Source: Treponema sp. (GTDB taxonomy: Bacteria > Spirochaetota > Spirochaetia > Treponematales > Treponemataceae). From it: a DNA stretch of 6,984 nt. Under the pieces are notes generated by a model. The model did not search any database. It was not told the origin of the DNA and worked only from the letters and a program-made list of their open reading frames with translations. The stretch is from contig JAAZCS010000066.1 of the NCBI GenBank assembly GCA_012513125.1, positions 1 through 6,984 of the forward strand, written 5' to 3'. Position numbers and translations under genes: made by a program. This document shows, one piece after another, positions 1 to 6,095 of the stretch (position 1 is its first letter; the number at the start of each line of letters is the position of its first letter).

Positions 1-957
1 GCTTGGAACTATGCAAAATACGGCTTTAACAGTTTAATTTTCATTTCTGCAGAACACGGAGACAGAATATCTGATTTAGCGGATCAAATCGTTGCAAAAT
101 GTGATTTCTCAAAAGTAAAAGTAATTTCCGAAGAACCCGCTATCAGAATTGCAATTTTAGGAAAACCAAACACAGGAAAATCAACTTTATCAAACAGATT
201 AACTCATTCAAATGCCTCAATTGTCTGCGATTACGCTGGAACTACAAGAGATGTTGTTGAAGGATTTTTTGAATATGGCGGAAAAGCCTTTAGAGTGCTT
301 GATACTGCAGGAATTCGGCGCAAAGCAAAAGTGACTGAAGATGTTGAATACTATTCAGTAAATAGAGCTATAAAAACCCTTGATGAGTGTGATGTTGTCT
401 TTTTAATGATTGATGCTCAAGAAGGACTTGCTGAACAAGATAAGAAAATTTGTTCTCTTGCATATGAAAAAGGACGAGGAATTATTTTTATCCTGAATAA
501 ATGGGATACACAAGAGCAAGATAACAAAACACTGAAAAAAGCCCGCGACAATATTAATATAATGTTTGCGCAAATGGACTATGCACCTATTCTTCCAGTT
601 TCTGCAACAGAAGGAAAAGGCGTTGTAGATTTATTAAACACAACAATTAAAATCTATGAGCAACTCACACGAAAACTTGATACTTCAGTTCTTAATAATG
701 CACTAAAAGATTGGCTTGATAGATATCCGCCTCCAGCAAGCAGAACTAGCCATTTTAAAATCAGATATATTGTTCAAAAAGGTGTTGATCCAATTAGCTT
801 CTTGATTTTTGCAACAAAGCCTGAAGTTGTACCAGAAACATATATTACTTATTTAAAGAATCGCATCAGAGAAGATCTTGGATTTGAGCAAATTCCTGTT
901 CAACTTGAATTAAAAGCAAGTAGACAGAAATGGGAAAAACGCAGCAAAGATAATTAA
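1..957 (+). CDS. der: Ribosome biogenesis GTPase Der (EngA), 5' end outside window
   Basis: Der is a tandem-GTPase that binds the 50S ribosomal subunit and is needed for its late assembly. The frame is open from base 1, so the start lies upstream; 318 residues are visible of a family usually about 435-490 long. In window residue numbers, the tail of the first G domain shows its G5 motif (ISAEHG, 15-20). The complete second G domain follows: P-loop GKPNTGKS at 54-61, GTTRD at 80-84, DTAG at 101-104, NKWD at 166-169 and SATEG at 201-205. The C-terminal KH-like domain begins near the RYPPP motif at 241-245 and continues to the lysine/arginine-rich end. Two G domains plus a KH-like domain is diagnostic of Der. 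The stop is TAA at 955-957, 11 bases before the MerR-type gene, suggesting co-transcription. All visible nucleotide-binding motifs are intact. Confidence 0.96.
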   Translation, partial: AWNYAKYGFNSLIFISAEHGDRISDLADQIVAKCDFSKVKVISEEPAIRIAILGKPNTGKSTLSNRLTHSNASIVCDYAGTTRDVVEGFFEYGGKAFRVLDTAGIRRKAKVTEDVEYYSVNRAIKTLDECDVVFLMIDAQEGLAEQDKKICSLAYEKGRGIIFILNKWDTQEQDNKTLKKARDNINIMFAQMDYAPILPVSATEGKGVVDLLNTTIKIYEQLTRKLDTSVLNNALKDWLDRYPPPASRTSHFKIRYIVQKGVDPISFLIFATKPEVVPETYITYLKNRIREDLGFEQIPVQLELKASRQKWEKRSKDN

Positions 958-962
958 AAGGA
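958..962 (+). promoter_or_regulatory. Shine-Dalgarno site fixing a TTG start
   Basis: AAGGA lies six bases before TTG at 969-971. No ATG or GTG in that frame lies near it, and the MerR homology begins within the first few codons. The site therefore supports a TTG start for the MerR-type gene and overlaps the der stop region. Confidence 0.6.
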
Positions 963-968
963 TTTTAT

Positions 969-1295
969 TTGAACTCATTATCAATAAGTGAAATTGAAAT
1001 TCTCACAGGGGTAAAAGCACATGTTCTTCGCTATTGGGAAGAAGTTGTACCTTTATTCTCCCCAAAGAAAGATCTTTCAGGCAGAAGATTTTATACACAA
1101 AATGACCTTGAACTTATTTTCCGACTAAAATTTTTGATTAATGAAAAAAAATTCACCGTAGAAGGAGCTGGTAAGGAACTCCTAAATGAAGCACAGAATT
1201 CTCAGAAAGATTTTTCAACACTTCAACTAATAAAAGAAACTCGCAAACAGCTTTCAGATGCATTTCTGTTACTTCAAAAACATAAAACACAATAG
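969..1295 (+). CDS. Small MerR-family DNA-binding protein
   Basis: This is a predicted transcription regulator of 108 residues. Residues about 5-70 match the MerR winged-helix N-terminal domain: ISEIEILTGV (6-15) is the first helix-turn-helix, HVLRYWEE (18-25) corresponds to the family's TLRYYE signature, and GRRFYTQNDLELI is the wing with the following helix. The remaining 35-40 residues are a short polar helix (KETRKQLSDAFLLLQKH) that could serve as a dimerisation coiled coil. No effector-binding domain and no metal-binding cysteines are present, so it is not a CueR/MerR-type metal sensor. The TTG start is supported by AAGGA at 958-962; the stop is TAG at 1293-1295. It sits between der and the Rsm22-like gene with gaps of 11 and 8 bases, and is therefore probably in the same operon. 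The regulated gene is unknown. Confidence 0.82.
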   Translation: MNSLSISEIEILTGVKAHVLRYWEEVVPLFSPKKDLSGRRFYTQNDLELIFRLKFLINEKKFTVEGAGKELLNEAQNSQKDFSTLQLIKETRKQLSDAFLLLQKHKTQ

Positions 1296-1303
1296 AGGAA
1301 TAA

Positions 1304-1531
1304 ATGGACGAAAAATTCTATACAAAATTTACTGAAAAGAAAGTAAAAAAGACAAAAAAAGATAAAAATTTAGCACCAAAAGTAAAAGAACAAATAGCCG
1401 AAAAGCGTGATTATAAGAAAGAATATAAGACAGAAAAAACTGCAGAACAAAAAAAAGATGTTTTTTTTAATAGAATTGATGGCAGAATAACTTCGGAAAC
1501 AAACCTATTTGTTGAATCAAAAATTTCTTAA
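1304..1531 (+). CDS. Lysine-rich N-terminal piece of the interrupted Rsm22-like gene
   Basis: An open frame of 75 residues starts at ATG 1304 behind a purine-rich site (GAGGA, 1295-1299), so translation initiation here looks real. Residues 1-50 are low-complexity and highly basic, full of lysine and glutamate, and probably disordered. Such extensions are common on rRNA- or ribosome-binding proteins. Residues 51-75 (ending TNLFVESKIS) look like folded-protein sequence. The frame ends at TAA 1529-1531, but the same frame stays open immediately afterwards and runs into the methyltransferase body without any shift. I infer that this is the N-terminus of one ancestral protein of about 452 codons ending at 2662. 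As a stand-alone peptide I recognise no function. The gene lies 8 bases after the MerR-type gene. Confidence 0.6.
   Translation: MDEKFYTKFTEKKVKKTKKDKNLAPKVKEQIAEKRDYKKEYKTEKTAEQKKDVFFNRIDGRITSETNLFVESKIS
1529..1531 (+). other. In-frame TAA splitting the Rsm22-like gene
   Basis: The TAA lies in the same frame as both the ATG at 1304 and the body ending at 2662. The 23 codons between it and TTG 1601 are all sense codons and read as ordinary protein (ETKSIIENFDKILQ, then AISPLNSRQLQ). A single substitution would turn the stop into Lys, Gln, Glu, Leu, Ser or Tyr. It may be a real nonsense mutation, a consensus or sequencing error, or a recoding site. Confidence 0.75.
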
Positions 1532-1600
1532 GAAACAAAATCAATAATTGAAAATTTCGACAAAATTCTACAAGCAATTAGCCCCTTAAACAGTCGCCAA

Positions 1601-2662
1601 TTGCAACTTCTTCCAGAAGATATTCAAGATTTATCTCATCAGATGACAGACAACCGCGGAGAACGCCGCCTTGGTTATATGAATGAAAGTGTTCAGCTTA
1701 CTGCATATTCACGCTATTTCGTATGGTGGAATTTAATAAGACTTTCACGACTTTTTACTAATTTACCAGCAAAAGCTTTTCCTAAAGATAATTGTTTTTG
1801 TATGGATTTAGGAAGCGGTCCTCTTACAGTTGTAATTTCACTTTGGCTTTCGCGCCCCGAATTACGTAGCAAAAAGTTAGTTTGGTATTGTCTAGATTTA
1901 TCAAATAATTCACTAAAACTCGGTGAAGACATTTATCTTTCAATTGCCGCAAAAACTCCAGAATTCACTCCGTGGAAAATAATCAAAGTAAAAGGAAGTT
2001 TTGGAACACACATTAACGAAAAATGCGATTTTATTACTTGTGCAAATATGTTCAATGAAATCGACCAAACTAATGATATGCCACCAGAATTTCAAACAAA
2101 AAAATACTTTGATCAACTGTTAGAATATTCTACAGAGCAAACAAAATATTTACTTATAGAACCAGGTTTTCCAAAATCTGCACGAACACTTAGCCTTTTA
2201 CGAGAGCGATTTATAAATGAACAAAAGCAAATACTCTCACCATGCACACATACAGAAAATTGCCCTATGAATGGTTTCAATGCTTACACAGGAAGCTCAT
2301 GCAAATGGTGTAATTTTGCTTTTTCAACAGAAAATGCACCATCAGCCCTTAGAAACCTTTCAACAGATGCTCATCTTCAAAAAGACAGAGCGGTTTTATC
2401 GTTTATCAGTGTAATTTCGGATTCAAAAAAGCAATCTAACAAAGAAAATGAATTAACAGTCAGAATAACATCAGATCCTTTAAAATTAAGCAGAAATCAC
2501 ACTGGATTCTATGCTTGTTCAAAAATAGGCTTATTACTTCTGGAATTCTGTTCTGAAAGCAATCATTCTTCAGGTGACGAATTAACAATTGAATTGAAAA
2601 CCGCCATAGAAAAGCTTTATGTTGATTCCAAAACAGGTTATAAAAAAATTATTTTACGTTAG
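1601..2662 (+). CDS. Rsm22/METTL17-like small-ribosomal-subunit methyltransferase-fold protein (body after in-frame stop)
   Basis: The protein resembles the Rsm22 family, whose mitochondrial members (Rsm22, METTL17) bind the small ribosomal subunit during assembly. From TTG 1601 it has 353 residues. The first 60 (LPEDIQDLSHQ, YMNESVQLTAYSRYF) match the helical lead-in of the family. The methyltransferase fold follows: CMDLGSGPLTV is SAM motif I, YCLDLSNNSL the acidic second strand, NMFNEID the motif after the fourth strand, and LLIEPG the family's IEPG turn. Next come four cysteines, C215-x5-C221-x12-C234-x2-C237, in the PCTHTENCP...CKWCNF context that matches the family's PCPH..CP...WCHF, a proposed 4Fe-4S ligand set. 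The TTG has no Shine-Dalgarno site, and the frame is open upstream to the TAA at 1529, so the true start is probably ATG 1304. Whether a functional product is made depends on that stop. It ends (TAG) directly against the opposing oxidoreductase gene. Confidence 0.8.
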   Translation: MQLLPEDIQDLSHQMTDNRGERRLGYMNESVQLTAYSRYFVWWNLIRLSRLFTNLPAKAFPKDNCFCMDLGSGPLTVVISLWLSRPELRSKKLVWYCLDLSNNSLKLGEDIYLSIAAKTPEFTPWKIIKVKGSFGTHINEKCDFITCANMFNEIDQTNDMPPEFQTKKYFDQLLEYSTEQTKYLLIEPGFPKSARTLSLLRERFINEQKQILSPCTHTENCPMNGFNAYTGSSCKWCNFAFSTENAPSALRNLSTDAHLQKDRAVLSFISVISDSKKQSNKENELTVRITSDPLKLSRNHTGFYACSKIGLLLLEFCSESNHSSGDELTIELKTAIEKLYVDSKTGYKKIILR

Positions 2663-2676
2663 TTATTTTACATTAA
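2649..2676. repeat. Two tandem 14-bp copies across the convergent stops
   Basis: TTATTTTACGTTAG (2649-2662) is followed immediately by TTATTTTACATTAA (2663-2676), identical at 12 of 14 positions. The first copy carries the TAG stop of the Rsm22-like gene and the second the TAA stop of the opposing oxidoreductase gene. On the minus strand the first copy repeats the terminal Val-Lys-stop codons just beyond the real stop. This could be a small slippage duplication, or chance in AT-rich DNA. Confidence 0.45.
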
Positions 2677-4153
2677 AAAAAGATTTTGTATCTTTGCATA
2701 AAAGCTGAACTGCACGCCTGCCTGTGTAAACCGCAATCGGTAAACCTCCAGGCATCATTATTCTTTCACCCGCAAAATACACGCCTTTTATAGTTTTCAG
2801 CGATTGTGGATAATTATCTTGCTTTCCGCCTTTCTTCCAAACACTCATCCAAGAGCCTTCATAAGAAGAACAATATCTTTCGTATGTACAAGGAGTGGCA
2901 ATATCGATAACTTCTAAAGAAGTTTTAACTTCGGGAATAAATTGCCCCAAGGCCTCAATGAATAAGTCACCTAATTGCTTCTTTTTATCTGAATAAGAAC
3001 CGTCTTCCTTTGCTTTTTTCCAGAATGAATAACTTTCGCCTAATAACAAACACGTAATCGAAGTGCATCCCGCAGGAGAGTGATCTTTATATTTTGCATA
3101 ATTATTTATTCTGATTTCATTGTATTTACAACCTGCAAATTCTAGTGGATTTTTTAGCGGATATACTATTGCATATGGCAAATCTGATAAATCTTTTTTT
3201 ACACCAAGTGAAATAAATATATTTTGTTCGCTTATTACATTTTTCCGCATTTTTTGCGTCCAATCTTCTTCTATTTTTGATTCAAAAAGATTATCTATGG
3301 CATTTCTTGCATCTTGAGTAACAATTACTGCATCACAAGGAATAAAACCGTCTTTTGTTTGAACACCCTTCGTGATTCCATTTTTTACAACAACTTTTTC
3401 AATTTTCGTTTTGAACTGAATTTTTCCGCCATAGTTTTTATATGTATCAAGCATATTCTGAGCCATTCTAATTGATCCGCCGTCAGGATATCCACAATCT
3501 CCAGATGCAAATGACGCTAATGTATAAATAAACGAAAGTGCATTATACCTATCCCCAATAGCAGACATTAATAAATGACGTATGTTTTCATTTTTAAATT
3601 GATTTACATAATCAATATATGTCATATTTGATAGTTTATTTAAAATTAATCCTGCAGGAGCCATTTTTATTAATTCCCACAAAGATGGATGAATATGTTT
3701 TTTTGTTTTTAAACCAAGAACATCATTTACAGGAAGATGAACATTTTGATAACACAAAACATCTCTACACATTCTCTTTATCATTTTTGTGTCTTCTGGA
3801 GCAAATTCTATAAAATGTTTTTTCAGTTTTTTTATATCTCGGAACATGCACAAGCGTTTGTCACCGTCAATTAATGTATAATACGGATCTCTATTTTCAA
3901 TTTTATTATTATCCTGCAATGCACCAGTTTCTTTCCAGATTTTATTTAAGGTCAATTTTTCGGATGAACCAGTTAACCAATGCATTCCGCCTTCAAAAAA
4001 ATAACCTTTTCGACTCCATCCTGTTGAAAGTCCGCCAAAAGTTATATGTTGTTCCATTATTGTTACGTCAAATCCGCTTTTCGCAGCATAAACTCCAGCT
4101 GATAAGCCAGAAATTCCAGCACCCAAAATTATTACTTTTTTATTTTCATTCAT
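2663..4153 (-). CDS. FAD-dependent oxidoreductase, phytoene desaturase / retinol saturase-like
   Basis: This is a predicted flavoprotein of the phytoene-dehydrogenase-related amine-oxidase superfamily, whose members oxidise, reduce or isomerise polyenes and other hydrophobic substrates. With ATG 4153 it has 496 residues, close to the usual 480-510. The N-terminus carries the dinucleotide fold: VIILGAGISGLSAG with GxGxxG, an acidic residue ending strand two (TIMEQH), then FGGLSTGW, the second FAD motif. A mid-protein YPDGGSIRMAQ segment is typical of CrtI-like enzymes. The C-terminus has the FAD-closing motif YFAGERIMMPGGLPIAVYTGRRAV. No signal peptide or membrane segment is evident. An in-frame ATG at 4171 would add seven residues; I prefer 4153 because family members usually begin a few residues before the VIILGAG strand and because 4162-4170 looks like a promoter element. 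Neither start has a Shine-Dalgarno site. It follows the GNAT-like gene closely, so co-transcription is likely. The substrate is unknown; no carotenoid gene is nearby. Confidence 0.85.
   Translation of the reverse strand: MNENKKVIILGAGISGLSAGVYAAKSGFDVTIMEQHITFGGLSTGWSRKGYFFEGGMHWLTGSSEKLTLNKIWKETGALQDNNKIENRDPYYTLIDGDKRLCMFRDIKKLKKHFIEFAPEDTKMIKRMCRDVLCYQNVHLPVNDVLGLKTKKHIHPSLWELIKMAPAGLILNKLSNMTYIDYVNQFKNENIRHLLMSAIGDRYNALSFIYTLASFASGDCGYPDGGSIRMAQNMLDTYKNYGGKIQFKTKIEKVVVKNGITKGVQTKDGFIPCDAVIVTQDARNAIDNLFESKIEEDWTQKMRKNVISEQNIFISLGVKKDLSDLPYAIVYPLKNPLEFAGCKYNEIRINNYAKYKDHSPAGCTSITCLLLGESYSFWKKAKEDGSYSDKKKQLGDLFIEALGQFIPEVKTSLEVIDIATPCTYERYCSSYEGSWMSVWKKGGKQDNYPQSLKTIKGVYFAGERIMMPGGLPIAVYTGRRAVQLLCKDTKSFFNVK
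2675..2695 (-). terminator. Weak hairpin plus T-run inside the oxidoreductase 3' end
   Basis: On the minus strand AAAGAT (2695-2690) and ATCTTT (2684-2679) form a six-pair stem with a five-base loop, followed by further T residues to 2675. It lies within the last codons of the gene. With one G-C pair the stem is weak, but no gap exists between the convergent genes for a normal terminator, so an embedded one is plausible. Confidence 0.22.
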
Positions 4154-4161
4154 ACAAATTG

Positions 4162-4170
4162 ATTTTATCA
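4162..4170 (-). promoter_or_regulatory. Possible extended -10 element before the oxidoreductase gene
   Basis: The minus strand reads TGATAAAAT, a TGn extended -10 pattern, ending eight bases before ATG 4153. Initiation at the normal distance would leave only about two bases of leader. It overlaps the alternative ATG at 4171. The surroundings are very AT-rich, so the match may be chance, and read-through from the GNAT-like gene remains likely. Confidence 0.25.
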
Positions 4171-4190
4171 TATTATTTCATATTTTTATA

Positions 4191-5060
4191 TCAATAATAG
4201 GCGATGATTAGTTTTCCATATTCAGAAAATCCCATTTTTTTGTATAAATTCTTTGCAGAAAGATTTTTTTCATTTACGAATAAACAAGGATTTTTGTGAT
4301 TCTTTATGATTTTTTGGCAAAGTCTAAAAACAAGGTGCCATGCATAATAATTTCTTCTGTATAATGGAGATGTATAAACTCCTCCAATTTGAATATCATT
4401 AAAGCCAATAGCATTCGTATTCGCCTTGGCAACATATTCATCATTTGAAGAAATTGCATACACTAGTTGAGTTTTAAAAATATCATTGATTGAAAATTGA
4501 AAAAAATTATCGTTTACCTGTTTTCCCCGCGGAATAACTTCTTCAATCAAATATTCTTTGTGAAGTTGATAAATTTCATCTGGATTTCGTCCGTTTAAGC
4601 AAATTATTTCATCATCATTTGCCAATTTTTCTGGTGCCTGTGCCAACAAATTCTTATTCTCATCAAAAATACCCAGCATTGAATAATTATTGACTTGATT
4701 CGGATTTTTTTCATGAGCTGCCATTAAATCTAGAAAAAATTGCGACATTTTCTTTTCGCCAGTAATACATTTTACTTTCGAAAAATCAATTTTAGTTATT
4801 AAAGCCACTTTTATTTCTTCAGTTTTATTTTTATCTAAATTTTCTAGAAGACACGGAATGCAAAAATGCAAAGATTTTCCTATTTGAAGAACTCCGATTA
4901 TTTGATTTTCACAAACGATTTGTTCATCAATTGATAAAATAAATATATCGTTTGAAGATTTTCGTAATTTACTTGATAACTCAATACATAACTTCTCATA
5001 TTTCTTAATAAAATTAACTGTATATTCTTTGTTTTCTGTCGTAATTGAAATCAAAAACAT
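4191..5060 (-). CDS. GNAT-family N-acetyltransferase-like protein with unassigned N-terminal region
   Basis: This is a predicted acyl-CoA-dependent acyltransferase of unknown substrate. From ATG 5060 it has 289 residues. The C-terminal 70 hold the GNAT core: IQIGGVYTSPLYRRNYYAWH (from about 223) is the beta-4/alpha-3 segment that cradles the CoA pyrophosphate, and NEKNLSAKNLYKKMGF (from about 263) is the closing N..A..LY.K.GF motif. The usual R-x-x-G-x-A pyrophosphate loop reads R-R-N-Y-Y-A, with tyrosine where glycine is normal. The first 200 residues form a separate region I cannot assign, possibly a degenerate second GNAT domain as in two-domain predicted acetyltransferases. TTG at 5075 would add five residues, but it overlaps the predicted -10 element, and neither start has a Shine-Dalgarno site. 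The stop is TGA at 4193-4191, 37 bases before the oxidoreductase ATG, so the two are probably co-transcribed. Confidence 0.75.
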   Translation of the reverse strand: MFLISITTENKEYTVNFIKKYEKLCIELSSKLRKSSNDIFILSIDEQIVCENQIIGVLQIGKSLHFCIPCLLENLDKNKTEEIKVALITKIDFSKVKCITGEKKMSQFFLDLMAAHEKNPNQVNNYSMLGIFDENKNLLAQAPEKLANDDEIICLNGRNPDEIYQLHKEYLIEEVIPRGKQVNDNFFQFSINDIFKTQLVYAISSNDEYVAKANTNAIGFNDIQIGGVYTSPLYRRNYYAWHLVFRLCQKIIKNHKNPCLFVNEKNLSAKNLYKKMGFSEYGKLIIAYY

Positions 5061-5065
5061 ACTTA

Positions 5066-5074
5066 ATTGTATCA
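5066..5074 (-). promoter_or_regulatory. Extended -10 promoter of the GNAT-like gene, leaderless geometry
   Basis: On the minus strand TGATACAAT is an extended -10 (TGn plus TACAAT). Five bases separate it from ATG 5060, so a transcript beginning at the usual distance would start at the A of that ATG. The -35 region is unremarkable, as is common for extended -10 promoters. The element excludes TTG 5075 as a start on this transcript. Confidence 0.45.
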
Positions 5075-5097
5075 ATATTTATTGCTAAAATCTTTAT

Positions 5098-5123
5098 TTA
5101 ATTATCAGTTAATAAATAATTAA
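5098..5123. repeat. AT-only inverted repeat between divergent promoters
   Basis: TTAATTAT (5098-5105) and ATAATTAA (5116-5123) are perfect eight-base inverted arms with a ten-base spacer. They lie between the GNAT-like and DUF368 promoters, abutting the latter's -35. It could be a shared regulator site, but arms made only of A and T arise easily by chance here. Confidence 0.25.
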
Positions 5124-5152
5124 TTGAATATATTTCCTGTTTTTAATATAGT
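5124..5152 (+). promoter_or_regulatory. Sigma70-type promoter of the DUF368 transporter gene, leaderless geometry
   Basis: TTGAAT (5124-5129) and TATAGT (5147-5152) are separated by an ideal 17-base spacer. Initiation seven bases after the -10 would fall on position 5159, the A of the ATG. No Shine-Dalgarno sequence lies upstream of the gene, which agrees with a leaderless transcript. Confidence 0.5.
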
Positions 5153-5158
5153 CGATTT

Positions 5159-6037
5159 ATGAATATGATTCGATTATTATTGATTGGTTTGTGTATTGGT
5201 ATCGCAAACGTCATTCCTGGTGTTTCTGGTGGAACTATCGCTGTTATTTTTAATATTTATAATGAATTTGTTGATGCAATTACATTTAATGTTAAAAAGC
5301 TCATAAAAAACTGGAAATTTATTGTGCCACTTATATTGGGAATGCTACTCGGCGTTCTCCTTTTCAGTAAAATTGTCACTATTCTTTATTCTAATTTTCC
5401 AATTCAAACTGACTTTGTTTTTACAGGATTGATAATCGGTAGTATTCCTCTTTTATACAATTATGTTAGAGGCGACAAATCAACAAAAGTTCCAGTTAAA
5501 AATGTTATTTTGAATATTATTTTCATTCTTGTTGGTTTAGCAATAATAATTGGCTTTACATTACTTGAAAAAAGTATTGGTGCCTCTGAAATTTCTAAAG
5601 TTGCTTTACCAGAAATAACTTTTAAATTACTTTTAATAATTTTCCTAGCTGGTATTCTTGGGGCAGTCGCAATGATTATCCCAGGTATTTCGGGTTCACT
5701 GATTATGCTGATTATGGGCGTATACCCTATTATTATTACCTGTATTCCTTCTCTTTTTAATCCTGAATTGTTTGTTCATGCTCTGCTTCTTCTCTTACCA
5801 AATGGAATTGGTGTTCTTATTGGACTTTTATGTGGAGCAAAATTAATCAGTTTCTTATTTAAAAAAGCACAACAATATACTTATTCTGTAATTTTTGGTT
5901 TACTTCTCGGTTCAATTTATTCAATTTTTCCAGGCTTTTCATCAATAACGAATGTTTGGATGGGAATTGCGTGTGTTGTTTGCCTTATGTGTGGAATTTT
6001 AATTGCTTATTTTGGTTCCAAATACGAAAGTAAATAA
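5159..6037 (+). CDS. popT: DUF368 polyprenyl-phosphate transporter (PopT-type)
   Basis: This inner-membrane protein of 292 residues belongs to the DUF368 family, members of which have been shown to return undecaprenyl phosphate from the outer to the inner leaflet so that it can be reused for peptidoglycan and other envelope polymers. Two related motifs mark the inverted halves: GIANVIPGVSGGT at 14-26 and AMIIPGISGS at 171-180, each around a Pro-Gly-x-Ser-Gly turn likely to form a re-entrant hairpin. Roughly eight hydrophobic segments are visible, with short basic loops such as NVKKLIKNWK. Length is normal for the family and nothing looks broken. ATG 5159 is used; ATG 5165 is an alternative two codons in. 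No Shine-Dalgarno site precedes either. The gene stands alone between a divergent promoter and a strong terminator. The symbol is by family resemblance; the substrate has not been tested in this organism. Confidence 0.9.
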   Translation: MNMIRLLLIGLCIGIANVIPGVSGGTIAVIFNIYNEFVDAITFNVKKLIKNWKFIVPLILGMLLGVLLFSKIVTILYSNFPIQTDFVFTGLIIGSIPLLYNYVRGDKSTKVPVKNVILNIIFILVGLAIIIGFTLLEKSIGASEISKVALPEITFKLLLIIFLAGILGAVAMIIPGISGSLIMLIMGVYPIIITCIPSLFNPELFVHALLLLLPNGIGVLIGLLCGAKLISFLFKKAQQYTYSVIFGLLLGSIYSIFPGFSSITNVWMGIACVVCLMCGILIAYFGSKYESK

Positions 6038-6048
6038 ATAATTTTTAC

Positions 6049-6087
6049 AAAGTCTACTTTTTTTGTTAAAACAGTAGACTTTTTTTT
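6049..6087 (+). terminator. Strong intrinsic terminator after the DUF368 gene
   Basis: AAAGTCTACT (6049-6058) pairs perfectly with AGTAGACTTT (6073-6082). After one mismatch, TTTT (6060-6063) can pair with AAAA (6068-6071), leaving a four-base loop. An eight-T run at 6080-6087 follows and overlaps the foot of the stem. It begins 11 bases after the stop codon. The opposite strand lacks a good T-run, so it should act mainly on the plus strand. Confidence 0.9.
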
Positions 6088-6095
6088 ACTTTGGC

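Noticed and set aside
1459..1466. Eight-T homopolymer as a frameshift site explaining the split Rsm22-like gene
   Set aside because: The halves on either side of the TAA are already in one frame; inserting or deleting a T would break the join rather than mend it.
1529..1531. TAA read as a sense codon by an alternative genetic code
   Set aside because: TAA ends der, the DUF368 gene, the GntR gene and the oxidoreductase gene in the same window at the expected protein ends, so general reassignment is not credible.
1714..1932. Minus-strand open frame inside the Rsm22-like gene
   Set aside because: It lies opposite conserved methyltransferase coding sequence, has no start signal and no recognisable motif.
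2663..4153. Oxidoreductase as part of a carotenoid biosynthesis cluster
   Set aside because: No phytoene synthase, prenyltransferase or cyclase is present in the window; only family-level resemblance supports it.
3120..4197. Three short plus-strand open frames (3120-3317, 3619-3813, 3874-4197) opposite the oxidoreductase gene
   Set aside because: They are antisense to a well-supported flavoprotein, have compositions typical of reversed AT-rich coding sequence, and carry no domain or ribosome binding site.
5076..5158. Riboswitch or small RNA in the divergent gap
   Set aside because: The 83 bases are almost all A and T, show no structured G-C-bearing stems, and are used up by two promoter-like elements.
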